From: Grammothele lineata
Taxonomy: Eukaryota; Basidiomycota; Agaricomycetes; Polyporales; Polyporaceae
Length of the DNA stretch: 34,139 nt
NCBI GenBank assembly: GCA_002150815.3
Contig: NDFF03000088.1
Span: 1 to 34,139, forward strand
Reading direction: 5' to 3'
In this document: in pieces, positions 9,431 to 20,779 of the stretch
How the letters are laid out: every line of letters starts with the position of its first letter
Numbering within the stretch: the stretch's first letter is position 1
The notes under the pieces: model-generated
The model's input: the letters and a program-made list of their open reading frames with translations, nothing else
The model's database searches: none
Told to the model about the DNA's origin: nothing
Position numbers and translations under genes: made by a program

Positions 9431-10587
9431 TTACTTAGACACGGTCTTCATGTTTGCGACAAATCCAGCCGCCTGTGACAGATTCCCTTCAGGAGTAACC
9501 CATTCTCCTTCGTAGCATGTCCAGAAACCCGCATTGCCCACTAAACCCTCCCGCCATCCTTTTCTAAAGTCCAGCGAGAAGTTGCCGGCTTTCGGTTTGA
9601 TTCCAGGATGAGATAGAATTACGCGCAACCGTTTTCTAGACTGATACCCCATGGTGACTACCTTGGCCAGGAATAGTTCCCTCTGCGGCGCGAGATCGAA
9701 TTGGAGCTTCCCTTTGGGGGGAAACGGAAACGGCTGGAGCATGACTTCAGCAAGGGTTGGAAATATATGCGAATTTGGACCGTTATCGCCCTCTACCCTT
9801 GCCTCGTAAGCATCATGAATTCTCGACCGAGACGAAACTCACCGTTCTCAAACACTTCGCACAGCCCGGTGGATAGCGCGCGGGGGCGGATATCCGAAAG
9901 ACGCAAGATGTGGACGCGTGGCGCGAGCAGTGTCCACCTCTCGAACATCTTCTGGAAGCATCCGTCTATCTTCCCAAGGGCAAAGTGCAATCGCTGGACG
10001 TTCGGGAAGAGTTCTCCGGGAAGTCCCCAATCGTCCTCAATGCCGTCCATTCCACTTGCGCGAGCGATCGTGAGGTCGTTCAAGTGTGTGAAAGGAGGAC
10101 ACTTCTGGAAGAGTGTCGTGGCCCGGTGGGGCGACACCACCACCAGCGTATGTAAGTCCGCCGCCACGAGCGCGAGGAGGGACGAAAGAGCCTCTGAGGC
10201 GGAGCTGCATCCCGGGTCGCGCTCGTCCTCGCCGTAGTACCTGAGGATGAAGAAAGGGCAGAGGTCGAGGGGCTCCGAGGGGTGGGATGAAACGAGCATG
10301 TGCCTCACTTTGGGACGCGTGGGGTGGTCTAGCGGACGGGCGTGGGGCGGAAGTGAAGGAGCGCAGATGCTTCTGTAATGGGCGGCGAAAACAGCGATGC
10401 GTTTGGGCCCGGCGAGCTCGATCGAGTGATACCGCGCCGGCAGGGACGCGGCGTGGATGTACCGTGAGACGAGGGCGAGGGCGCAGCCGGTTGCGCCTCC
10501 GTCGATGCATGCTAGGGTGAAGATCTCGTAGAGAAGTTCGACAGGGAGGTCGTGAATGTTCCCAACGCGGGTGCTCTCGAGGTCCAT
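9431..10587 (-). CDS. F-box protein B, 2 exons
   Basis: Exons 10587-9843 and 9792-9431, joined across a 50-nt GTGAGT...TAG intron, give 368 residues. The F-box lies near residues 12-47 (DLPVELLYEIFTLACIDGG, then CALALVSRYIH). Leucine-rich segments follow (LNDLTIARA, VQRLHFALG, VHILRLSDI), aligning with genes A and C. The C-terminal signature is KGWREGLVGNAGFW. Like A it is a probable SCF adaptor of unknown target. Gene order suggests A and B are an inverted duplicate pair; sequence identity is moderate, so the duplication is old. Confidence 0.85.
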
Positions 10588-11834
10588 GGTTGTGGTCTGG
10601 AGAGGGGCGGACGTACCACGGCACTGTCTTCCATCGTACAGAGGTCTATATCGTCGCGCTGTGTATAAACAAAAGCCGATAAAGCGTCATCCATCTGTGG
10701 CGTCCGAGGTTCTTGACGGGGCGTTGTTGACGGAGATGTACCGCTGGGCTTCGTCGCCGGATGAACTCAATTCTAGCGCCTTAGATGGTTCGGGAACAAG
10801 CCGCGGACGCGCTGCATTCAAATCAGCTGCTGTGGGCGTACGTGGTTTAGTTACCCGACCACAATCAAGCAGTGGGCAAATTGATATACACACAGAGCGT
10901 TACCATCAAACCATTCCTCGACGACCAGGGCCGCGGAAGGGGGACCCCGGCGTCGTCGAAATGAGCTAGCAGACGTCCCGGCGACCATACATGTATACAA
11001 TTCCGAGCGCTGTCCTATCGTGATCGAAGCCGGTGAAATGCTTCGTTGATACTGTGGCGGGAAGAGCCCCAGAAGTGTATCTATAGATAGTCGAAAAGCA
11101 TACGGAAAGGTATCAGTAGCTAGACACTGTGCTAGGCACTGAGCAAGAGATGCGCCCACATAGCTACCAGAGAGCTAAATCTTGTTACGGCCCGTACTCT
11201 CGGCAATGGGCGATGCCGAATACTGGAACTTCCATCCAGGAGAACTAGGTTCTCCGGCTACTTGCATGAACCCACTCGACGGTGGCCTCGACCGTAACAA
11301 CCGCCGAGCAGTGATCCACGTCCAATGCTCCTTGGGAGCCGCGGACCACAGTGGACAACATTCTTCGACGGAGCTTGCAGTACACTGCTAAACGCGGAGT
11401 CAGCTTGAGCATCATATCCGCACATGAGGAATTTGGAAAGGCACTACACTCGGAACGGACCTTCCTGTTGCGGCGGAGCACTAGTCCAGGCGGCGGCATT
11501 CTTTCGACTGAAACCCCGTCGAAAGTGTCGAAGAGTTTTAAGAACGCGGCCACTCACTCCAATGGCTCTGAAGCACTATACGGAGAAAGTATAAAATTCC
11601 GTCCGCACCTGCGAACGATTGCAGATCGTTGATGGTATGCCGTTAACAACACAACAGCGCGGCCGCGGTGGCCTAGGATTCTCAATGACCATTATCGTAC
11701 AATTAAGAGGACGCGTATGATACGCGGCACCCGTGGATGAGAGCATAACGAACAACTTGCAGTCATTTGTACGTCCTTCTAGGGTCGACAGTGAGTAGTG
11801 CTCCATCAAAGGAGTAAATGCAAAGGCACGCACC
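10588..11834. other. intergenic, no gene recognised
   Basis: About 1.25 kb between F-box B (diverging to the left) and the 3' end of the first BTB gene. Several frames of 60-100 codons exist on both strands, most lacking ATG or any recognisable motif. Nothing is supported. Confidence 0.45.
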
Positions 11835-12976
11835 TTAGCCACGACAGCGCTCCGTGAGCTCCCTCCAAGCTCGCTCCCTCTCCTTCGGAATTTGATCAGA
11901 CATCTCGTTCGTACAACGTTCACAGAGTCCTTCCGGATAACAGTCTTCTTGCAATCTTCCTCCCTCGATGAAATCCAAGGATCGGGAAAGAGTTCGAAGC
12001 GGATCAGTGACGCCGGGCCGGGGCGTGGCCAGCTCGAGGACTCGTGAGACGTACTCGTAGCACGGCGAGGTATCGATGAATAGCCCGCAGACCAGATATC
12101 CCCCCTCTCCATATTTGAGGCTGCGAGGGAGGCATTCGAGATCGACGAAGTGTTCGGGAGGGGGATGATTCGCGTACAACCAAGACGTCCACTTGGCATA
12201 GAGGCGCCAATCGTCTTTGCTGAGGAGCGACCATTTGGCCATAGGGACCATGTGTACGCCAGGCCAATCGTGCGTCCCCTTCTCCTCCCAATCGTCCTCG
12301 ACAAGAATGGTCCCCAGACGGTAGAACGCTGCGGGGAGGATCTCTGGGCATCCGAATTCGCGCGCAAACTTGATCGCGGTCACCGGCTCCGGCACACGGT
12401 CGGCAAGCCGCTCTCCGTCCTTCAGGCGGGACTCAATCCTGGAAACCTCCGCTACCCAGTCATCCCAGGCCTCCAGGGATGTTGGCCAGTCGGAGACAAC
12501 CTGTGTGATGAGGTGGTCTCGGAGAGCGTCGACGAGATACTTGTCCGCGAGGCGGATTACGCCGCTCAAGAGAACGGGCTTGCTGGGGTCGAAGCGTGGA
12601 AAAGTAAGTTCTCTGCAATTCAAAGGCACAGTGAGATGGAATCCAAGTTAGAGAAAAATATGGCCCACGTTGGGTAATATAGGTACGTCAAGAGGAGGGC
12701 GAGGTCCTGCGCCCGGTCCCCTATCATCTGCAACAGGGGCACACCATCGTGCACGTCTCCAGCCGTAACCTTCGCGTCGGCGAATAGATTCGCGAACGTG
12801 GTGGAGTGGTGTCCGAGTAAGAACTTGTGCACCCGGAAGAGCCAGTACTTGGGCGAGGCGTCTTCTTGCTGAACAGAGACGTCGTCCGTGCAAGGAGACA
12901 TCTGGGCGGCGAGTACAACATCTCCGTCCGGGAAGTACAGACGCGGGTGCCGCTCAGAAGAGTCCTCAGATGGCAT
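11835..12976 (-). CDS. BTB/POZ domain protein 1
   Basis: Exons 12976-12669 and 12612-11835 with a 56-nt intron give 361 residues. The N-terminal BTB fold reads HPRLYFPDGDVVLAA, YWLFRVHKFLLGHHS, DRAQDLALLLTYLYYPT; the intron splits it in the same place in all four paralogues. It continues with VIRLADKYLVDALRDHL and a conserved FAREFGCPEILPAAFY helix pair. BTB proteins dimerise and can act as CUL3 ubiquitin-ligase adaptors; the partner here is unknown. The C-terminus has LCERC, but the upstream CxxC seen in copies 3 and 4 is reduced to LEC. The start at 12976 matches the paralogues; an in-frame ATG at 13108 would add 44 residues, probably 5' UTR. Confidence 0.87.
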
Positions 12977-13392
12977 AACACGCTTTCTGGGCTGGATGAG
13001 CGGTAGCGAGTAGACTAACGAGGTAGAGGATAACTCCGGACAGGGGCGGCCCTGCGCGCGTCGCGCGACGAGGTCAACCTCGGCGTCTACCGCATGCTTT
13101 GTGGGCATCTAGATCTCCGGCCGGCCGGCTTTGTCCGTAGCCGGATTCGAAGAGACGCGCCAAACACCCTTGGGAGTTGCATCGACTTCGATACTCGCAG
13201 CGATAACTTGCAGTAGATTATGACTGTTCAGTCGCGCGGCATCCACGTAGTATCGGGTGTGACACAAATACAACAAACGCATGAATAGAGTAAGTACATC
13301 ATGGATGCCCTCAGCCATCCTGGAGTCTGAGCGACATTTTCGCCGTCAATAGTTGGCGAGACTAAATCGACGAGCTCAGGTAGCAACCCACC

Positions 13393-14543
13393 TTATTTAT
13401 GGAACATCTCCGTTAAATCAGTCCAGACCCGTGCTCTGTGCCTTGGGACGCTCTCCTTCACCCAAGCCCGGCATTTTCCGCACAGTCCTCCCGCCCAGAA
13501 CGTGTCGCGAAGATATTGGATTCGCTGAAGGATGCTGAGCACTTCGGAGAGCCCAGAAAGGGAATCGTTTCTGTCGTGTGTCCGGGAAGCGAGTTGAAGT
13601 ATCCGCGCTGCGAATTCGTAGCACGACGTTGTCGAGCAGAACCACTCGGAATCCTCCCAGGCCGCATCGGAACTTGTTATAAAGTCAGGTAGACAGTTGT
13701 CCTCTATGATGAGGTCTGGAGTAGGAAGTGACGCCGATCGCGACGAGGTCCATTTGGCCAAGCAGCGCCAGTCCTCCTTGGCCAGGAGCGACTCGGACCA
13801 TCTCGCCGCCGGAAAGTGCAGCGCGTAAATATTCTCCCAATCGTGGGAGACCCTGGTGGTGGCGAGGAGATAAAACGCAGCCGGAAGGATCTCTGGGCAC
13901 CCAAACTCGCGTGCGAAGTTGATTGCAGCAACTGGCTCGGGAATGCGGTCTCTGAGACGCTCCCCTCCAGGTAAACTGGCCTCCATCCTTCTGATCTCCG
14001 CATGAAATCCGTCCCACTCGTCGAGAGACTTGGGCCAGTCTGAAACAACCTGATCGATGAGGTACTTCCGAAACTCTTCGAGTAGATATTTGTTTGCAAG
14101 ACGAACAACCCCGCTCAAATTCACGGGTTTAAAGGGGTCAAAGCGGGAGAACTTGAGCTCGCTGAAGAATGTAATCGTTCAGAAACGAGCTGATTCAGAG
14201 CGCACCAAACAGGACAACATTGAACGTACGTCGGGTAGTAGATATACGTTAACAAAAGCGCGAGGTCCTGGGCGCGATCTCCTGGCATCGGGACGAGCGG
14301 GACGTCGTCATAGGCGTCGCCCGCCATTGCGCTTGCGACGGTGAAGAGGTCCTTGAACGCCGTAGAGTGCCGGCCGAGGGTAAACCTATCGACACGGAAG
14401 AGCCAATACTTGGGCGATCCGGGTGCTTGGCTCGCGTCGGTGGGGGGTTGATCGAAAGGGGGAGACGTTTTGGCTGCGAGGACGATATCACCTTCGGCGA
14501 AGTATAAACGCGGGTGGTGCTCGACAGGTAGTTCAAAGGTCAT
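13393..14543 (-). CDS. BTB/POZ domain protein 2
   Basis: Exons 14543-14230 and 14161-13393, split by a 67-nt GTACGT...CAG intron, encode 360 residues. BTB hallmarks are HPRLYFAEGDIVLAAK, YWLFRVDRFTLGRHS and DRAQDLALLLTYIYYPT; the second half carries GVVRLANKYLLEEF and FAREFGCPEILPAAFY. The C-terminal Cys pair is LCGKC; the first pair is degenerate (EDNC). The start is unambiguous, with ATG directly before FELPVEHHPRL as in copies 3 and 4. It is second in a head-to-tail array whose members are separated by about 0.3-1.4 kb, so each probably has its own promoter. Confidence 0.88.
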
Positions 14544-14872
14544 GACTGAAGCCGATTACATATGTGGTGATGGAGCGACCGATGTCTGAGCGTAGCGTCC
14601 ACGGTCCAGCGCGGCGTGGACAGTCGATGGCAAGTTGGCAGCATATCGCCACCGCGGCGCCGACTGCGACTCGATCGTGATTATGGCGCCGGCTGGTACG
14701 TGCGCCGGTATTCCGGGCCGGAAGGCTTTCCGAGTCCGGGTGCGCCTGCCTCGTCCTGCGTGGGCCTCCGATTCGGATGCTTTGAGCCAACTCTGAGCTC
14801 TCGCCATTCTTTGATACTTACTCACTAGTGCCTCCACGCTCTTCCTTTGCTGCTCGCCCCTTGGCGCACACA
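14544..14872. promoter_or_regulatory. divergent intergenic region upstream of BTB 2
   Basis: These 329 bases lie upstream of the BTB 2 start and of the tentative small gene on the other strand. No recognisable element; promoter content is inferred from position. Confidence 0.3.
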
Positions 14873-15354
14873 ATGGCGTTCAGGCCAACCTCTACTTGCG
14901 TCCTCAAGCTCAAGCTTCAGTACGCAGTGAGTCTCTACAGGCGGTCCCTCTATTCAGATCCATTTCGGTCGCCAGCTGTGGCAAGTTCCCTCTCCGAAGA
15001 CCCATACTTTCGTATCCGCACAGCTCCCAACGCCGATTAAGTGCCAGAGGAGGTGCGCATGAAGATCATCGGAGTCGAGGTTTCAACGACGTGCTCAGGG
15101 GAGCCTCGGCGTCCGCATCGCCGGACATGGTTTGTCTATCCCATTCCGAGTCTCCGGCACTTGCACCAGTCGCTCTCCTACCCCCGTTGCTCTCTCCCCA
15201 ACGTCTCGTGCAGCTCACATTCGAATATCTGGAGAATCTTCGTTTCAAGGGATACAAAGTGTCAGGAGCCCGGGAGGATTTGGGGGCTCTATGTCAGAAC
15301 GGACGAGTAAGAGAAGCCCGAGTAAGTGAACCCACTCCCGGCGAGGCTAGATAG
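14873..15354 (+). CDS. tentative small four-exon gene (84 aa)
   Basis: ATG MAFRPTSTCVLKLKLQYA (14873-14926), then 15024-15052, 15099-15129 and 15214-15354, all joined by GT-AG introns of 97, 46 and 84 nt with matching phases. The last exon reads LTFEYLENLRFKGYKVSG, which looks like genuine protein. No family is recognised. Because several AG choices exist in this stretch, a phase-consistent chain could arise by chance, and an unspliced 56-residue frame from the same ATG is an alternative. Confidence 0.3.
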
Positions 15355-15536
15355 ACGATGGGCAGGAATTGTATACATGGAACATTCAAACGTATTTTGC
15401 ATTCTTCATGGACATCCTACACACTTCACGAGTACCCTGAGTCACGGTCATCCTAATGGAGCTGTTGAGCGACATGTATATCATTGTCAATGTTCGACAA
15501 TAAACTTTCAAAGGCAGGACTAAACGACGACACACC

Positions 15537-16689
15537 TCAGTTATTGATACATTTCTTCAAGTCTTCCCAGATTTGCACTCTTTCCTGGGTCATGTGCCGT
15601 TCCCCATGAACTTGACATTCCGTGCACAAACTGTCCTTCCAGCACATCTCTGGCATATCTTGGACCTGAACAAAGAATTCGAGCGATTTGGAGAGCTCCA
15701 GAAGCGGGTCACATTTATCATGCGGCGGAGCAGCGACTTGAAAGAGCCGTGTGAAGAATTCGTAGGAGGGCGTCGTCGAGCGGAACCAATCTTGGGGCTC
15801 TTCCGCATCGGGGTTAATTATGAAGTCAGGGGTACAGTCCTCACAGGTGTACGCTCCGGGGTGGGGGTGCGCTGAAAACGTCGATGTGACCCACTGAACA
15901 TAGCAGATCCAATCCTCTTTGGCTAGAAGCGACCATTTCGCCGCCGGACCCGGGGCCCACCGTGGCGTGTCATGAGTGCCTCCCCATTTATCCGTGATAC
16001 GGATGGTCCCGAGAAAGTAAAAGGCGGCGGGAAGAATCTCAAGGCACCCAAACTCGCGCGCAAAGTTGATTGCGGTCACTGGCTCCGGGATGTGCTCACG
16101 GAGAGGGTCTGGGTAGACGAGCGTGGATCGGATCCTGTCGATCTCCGCACGGAAGTTGTCCCACTCCTTGAGAGACTTCGGCCAGTCAGAAGTGACTTGA
16201 TCGATGAGATAGGTCCGAAAGTCTTCGAGGAGGTACTTGTCCGCCAGACGGACGACACCACTGAGATTCACAGGTTTGTGGGGATCGAAGCGGCGAAATC
16301 TAAGCTCACTAGAGGACAAGATCAATTGAGCGACGAAGGCCTATTTGAAATCTAGGAAGACAGTGATTGTGGACGTACGTTGGGTAGTAGACGTATAGCA
16401 ACAGAATCGCGAGGTCCTGCGCTCGATCTCCAGGCATCGGCACAAGCGGCACTCCGTCGTAGGTATCACCCGCAGCTGCACTTGCAACAGTGAAGAGGTC
16501 GTTGAATGCCGTCGAGTGACGGCTTAGGGTAAACTTGTCAATCCGAAAGAGCCAGTACTTGGGCGGTTCTGGTGCTTGGCCAGCGGCGGGGGGAAGATCG
16601 ATAGATGGAGACGTTTTGGCAGCGAGGACAATATCGCCTCCTGCGAGATACAGGCGCGGGTGGTGTTCGACGGGCAAGTCAAAAGCCAT
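15537..16689 (-). CDS. BTB/POZ domain protein 3
   Basis: Exons 16689-16379 and 16308-15537 with a 70-nt intron encode 360 residues. The BTB part has HPRLYLAGGDIVLAAK, YWLFRIDKFTLSRHS and DRAQDLAILLLYVYYPT. The rest has GVVRLADKYLLEDFRTYL and FAREFGCLEILPAAFY. It is closest to copy 2: both N-termini read LPVEHHPRLY. Two Cys pairs are intact in the C-terminal half (TCEDC and LCTEC), compatible with a metal site. A role as CUL3-type adaptor is inferred from the BTB fold alone. Confidence 0.88.
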
Positions 16690-18048
16690 GGTCAAAGCTG
16701 AGTCTGTGGTGATGGAATGACCGTTCTGCAGTAAGCCTCACATCCAGCCTTGTGGCGATGGTCGAGCGCAACCGTGTCATGACTGCGCAGCGGCTTCGAC
16801 GAATACGATGACGTCGGCGCCGGGTATTGCGGCCCGGGGTCGAGTAGCCTTCTCGCAGCTCGGACCAACCGCGACTCGATCAGTTCCGTAGTCGTGACCC
16901 AGCGAGACAGAATACCATACGCCATGGAGAAGTATGCTTGTAAACTCCACGGAAACAAATCACATGTACAAGATCTAGAGACGCCATCACTTCGTTCCGG
17001 CCTAATAGGTAGACAGGCCAGGGGTTAGCCTTCTACAGTCACCTTCGTGCAGAACATGGCGCGAAACGAAGCGGAAGTCCGCGTGTATGGGTACACGGCA
17101 GTTCAGCTAGCTCGGGAGTCCGGTACGCGAGTCGCTCGACAACGGGATGCTTGCCGAACTCGATCTAACAGGGGTGAGTGGGCGGAGTTGGTCCAGATAT
17201 TGGGACGACGATCGAGCACGTGTCTTGTATGCAATACTTATTCACAAAGAGTACGGGCATACTTGGGTTCTGCAGAGGCCGCCGAACATTGAAGCTCACA
17301 CTCAATAGTTGTTCAACACAGTCGCGGTAGGCTGGGGTGCGCACACTGCAGGCCTCAGGAGACAGGCCACAGACGCCCAGCCAAACAGGACCGCATGAAA
17401 TGGCCGGATACCTCTAGCTATACGACGTATCTTGCTAATACCTCCTCATGCCTGTCTGCATCCTCTGAAATGAGCAGCGACCGCCCCTTGCTCAGGTTTG
17501 AGGTAGAACTGCTGGTTTCAAGCTCTGTTAGGAGATGTAAGCACGAAAGGGAGGAGAAAGACGCCGCTCGTGTCAAACAGGGACGAATCCATCGGCAATG
17601 TTCACGTCGGAACAGCCCAGAGGGAAAACAGAAGAGAACGACGTCCGACGTGACCATAGGAGAAAGGAAGGGACACGGTCAGGGCAAGAGAGTCGAATGC
17701 GGTTGACCGTTGTGGGGGGGATAGCGACTCGGAGCGCGTGAACGACCAGTGACCACGCGGGAGCCGTGAAGGCGCCGGGGCCAAACATGCGTACACGAAT
17801 TCCCCCCATAAGATTTAAAGTATGTCTTATATTTCTCACGCGCCAGACGTCTCGGGCATTCAAAGGGTTCTATACTATCGCTGCCGCTACGAAGTCGTAG
17901 CAACAAGTAGCAGACCTATTCAATAAACGAATTCATACCGCCAGACGAGGCATGTACCCGAGTATATCCTACTAATCCGCGTCGTCTGAAAGTATGTAGT
18001 GAATGTCATCTCATGGACTAAAGCAACTTCATGCCGAAGGTGCGTACC
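16690..18048. other. intergenic, no gene recognised
   Basis: About 1.36 kb between BTB 3 and BTB 4. Frames on both strands are short or lack ATG, and none matches the neighbouring families. The larger gap may mark a lost array member, but no BTB remnant was visible. Confidence 0.45.
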
Positions 18049-19207
18049 TCAGCCGCAGAACATTTTCGTCAACGTCATCCAAATCTTCTTCCTTTCTTCA
18101 GGGATTTGCTGTATAGCGCGGTATTGACAACGGTGACAAATGCCCGCGGGGTAGCAGGTTTCCGGCAACCGGCCATTGGTGAGATATTCAACTGCATCTG
18201 ATAGCAATAGAAGAGGATCATAGTGGCCATCTTTGGACGGTTCCACCAGGGCGAACACCCGTAGAAGATACTCGAAGCACGGTGTGGTGTCAACGTAGAA
18301 ATCATCGTCGCTTCCTGGGTAGGGCCAGTACTTGCAACCCTCGGGGAGACAATTGGGGCACAGGAATTGCGTGACGAAGAGGTGGCCTGGGTCTGTACGG
18401 GTCGGGGACGTCCACTCGACATAGCGACGCCACTCATCTTTAGGGAGGAGCGACCATTTCGCTACAGGGGAACGCGTCCACCCTGACTTCTCCCAGTCTC
18501 CGGAGACACTAATCGTCCCGAGGTGATAGAACGCTGCCGGTAGGATCTCCGAACACCCGAACTCGCGCGCGAAGTTGATCGCGGTGACTGGTTCTGGGAT
18601 GTGGTCGCAGAGCCGCTCGCTCTTCGTCAGGTCTTGCTCAATTCTGGAGATCTCCACTTTCCATTTCTCCCATTCCTCCAGGGTCTGAGGCCAGTCGGAG
18701 ACGACTTGCTCGACGAGATGCTCCCGTAAAGGCTCGATGAGATACTTGTCGGCAAGACGCACCACGCCACTGAGCGAGACGGGCTTGTTGGGGTCGAAGC
18801 GACGAAAAGACATCTCTCTGGGGAGTTCAAACACAATTAGCAATGAGAACGTATAGATTATCGCAAGGGATACGCAGGACGAACATGGGGTAGTAGAAGT
18901 ACGTCAATAGGAGCGCCAGGTCTTGAGCCCGGTCGCCTTCCATGTGCACGACAGGAACACCATCATATTCGTCGCCTGCGTCCGCGCTTGCATCCGTGAA
19001 GAGATTTGTAAACATATGCGAGTGGTGGCCGAGCAAGAACTTGTGGACGCGAAAAAGCCAGTACTTGCGCTCGACGTCTTGTTCGCTGCCAGGGGCTGGA
19101 AGGTCGTCGGTGCAGGGAGATGTCTTGGCAGCGAGAACGATGTCTCCATCCTTCAGGTAAAGGCGCGGATGGTGCTCGGTAGGAAGTTCAAAAAGCATAG
19201 TCGTCAT
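18049..19207 (-). CDS. BTB/POZ domain protein 4
   Basis: Exons 19207-18885 and 18817-18049 with a 67-nt GTTCGT...CAG intron encode 363 residues. It has HPRLYLKDGDIVLAAK, YWLFRVHKFLLGHHS and DRAQDLALLLTYFYYP; the C-terminal half has GVVRLADKYLIEPLREHL and FAREFGCSEILPAAFY. Both C-terminal Cys pairs are present (LCPNC and ICHRC). ATG codons at 19207 and 19198 are both possible; the second aligns better with copy 2. It is divergent from F-box gene C, with 233 bp between starts, so the two may share regulatory sequence. Confidence 0.88.
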
Positions 19208-19440
19208 TCAACAAGTGACGAGCTTGTCGTGCACGTAGGTAAGTACTGGTTCAAGCTCAAGACGCAAAGAGCGCCAAATGCATGCGGGGTAGAGTGGGCG
19301 TCAATCTCCCGGCTATGTACTTCACCAGCGACCACCGCCATGCTCCTGCTCGTAATTATGTCTTCCGTATACGTTGACGACAGGCTAGGAGAGCGAAGAG
19401 GGGTTACCAGGTTGCTTTCAAGCTTTCCTTCTCATCCACC
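19208..19440. promoter_or_regulatory. bidirectional promoter region, BTB 4 / F-box C
   Basis: 233 bases separate the two divergent start codons, so promoters of both genes must lie here or overlap the first exons. No specific factor site was identified. Confidence 0.45.
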
Positions 19441-20506
19441 ATGAGCCCAGTTGGCTTCCAAGATGTCCCGCTCGAACTTCTACAGGAAGTGTTCCTCCTG
19501 GCATGTACCGACGGAGGTACCACTGGCCAATCACTTTCGCTCGTCTCGCGCACCTTTCGCACAGCCGTTCAACCTGTTCGCTACCACTCCATCGAGCTCT
19601 CCGGGTTAAGCCAGATCGCCGCGTTCACGACGCAGTATACTCGCGCTTGCGATGCTGCAGCTAACGCAGACCCGCCCCTCTCCCGGCCCAAAGTTCGCCA
19701 CCTCTTCCTCATGTCCCACACCGCCATGCGCCATCGCTCGGTTTACGCCAACGAAGAGGAGGACCGCGCACAAGCACTCACCGCGATCACGAACCTCCTC
19801 GCGCTCCTCGCACCCGACCTCCACACTCTCATCCTCGTTACCGCCTTCAAGCACACGGAGCTCTTCCGTGGCTGCGCTGTGGGGGCGTTCCCCAACCTTC
19901 GCGACCTCACGATGGGGCGTATCCACGGTGTTGATGTCCCCGACCTCGGTGCGCCGAGGCCAGCTGCCCCGCTCTTCCCCGCGCTCGCACGGCTGCACTT
20001 CGCGATGCGCCAAACGTTGAGCCGGAGCTTGGAACAATTGCTCAGCCATTGGACTGGGCTTGCGCCGAGCGTTGTCGAGCTGCGGCTGTCCAATATCCCT
20101 CCACGGCTTCTCCAAGCAGCGTTGTCAAACGCATTCTGTACGTCGCGTCCCTCTTTTCCGGTAATGGCTGCGAAAACAAGAGCGATATCCTGACGCACGC
20201 ACAGACATTGGGGAGAAACCGCCGCCGACGGGCGTGATCGCTTTCCCCAGCTTGCAGAGGCTATGGATCCAGCCGCTCACAGTCTTGTCGCCGGATCAGG
20301 TCAGAGTGGTCCCGGAATCGGAGTTCTGGAATGCGTTCAAGGAGGCTGGTGCGAACGTTCGCAATGGCACAAGCGTGTTCCTCTTGCCGCCAGATGTCGA
20401 GACTGGCGCGCAGCATTCGGCGGATCTCGACGCAGGCTGGCGCGATGGCGTAGTTGGTGGGCCGGGCTTCTGGGCAGGAGGAGAGGATTTGCGGTGCATG
20501 GCATAG
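19441..20506 (+). CDS. F-box protein C, 2 exons
   Basis: Exons 19441-20137 and 20205-20506, joined across a 67-nt GTACGT...ACAG intron, encode 332 residues. The F-box is at about residues 7-42 (DVPLELLQEVFLLACTDGG, then SLSLVSRTFRTA). The leucine-rich middle (LRDLTMGRI, LARLHFAMR, VVELRLSNI) and C-terminal AGWRDGVVGGPGFW align with A and B. It is shorter than B because the segment after the intron is compact. Probable SCF substrate adaptor, target unknown. Confidence 0.87.
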
Positions 20507-20779
20507 AGGTCGCGGTCTTGGACATGTAGAAAGAATGGAGCGAATGTGGACATCAAAGATGAGAGCGAGAGGCAAGTGCCCGCCAAATCCGTGAGCCTCG
20601 GAGCCCGCCATTCGTGGGAACGTCTCTTGGACGTCTCGCATCCTCTCGCAGACCGCAGTTCTCATTCCTCATCGCCTACTCTCCTTGCCCGTCCTCCTTC
20701 ACGTTTTCCGTCGTTACTAGACTAGTAGAGCTACTGCATCGACATATACCCAAGAAATCCAGACTAGAAGAACCGGCGA

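Noticed and set aside
10037..10624. 195-codon open frame on the minus strand
   Set aside because: Out-of-frame shadow of F-box gene B, which has the recognisable domain.
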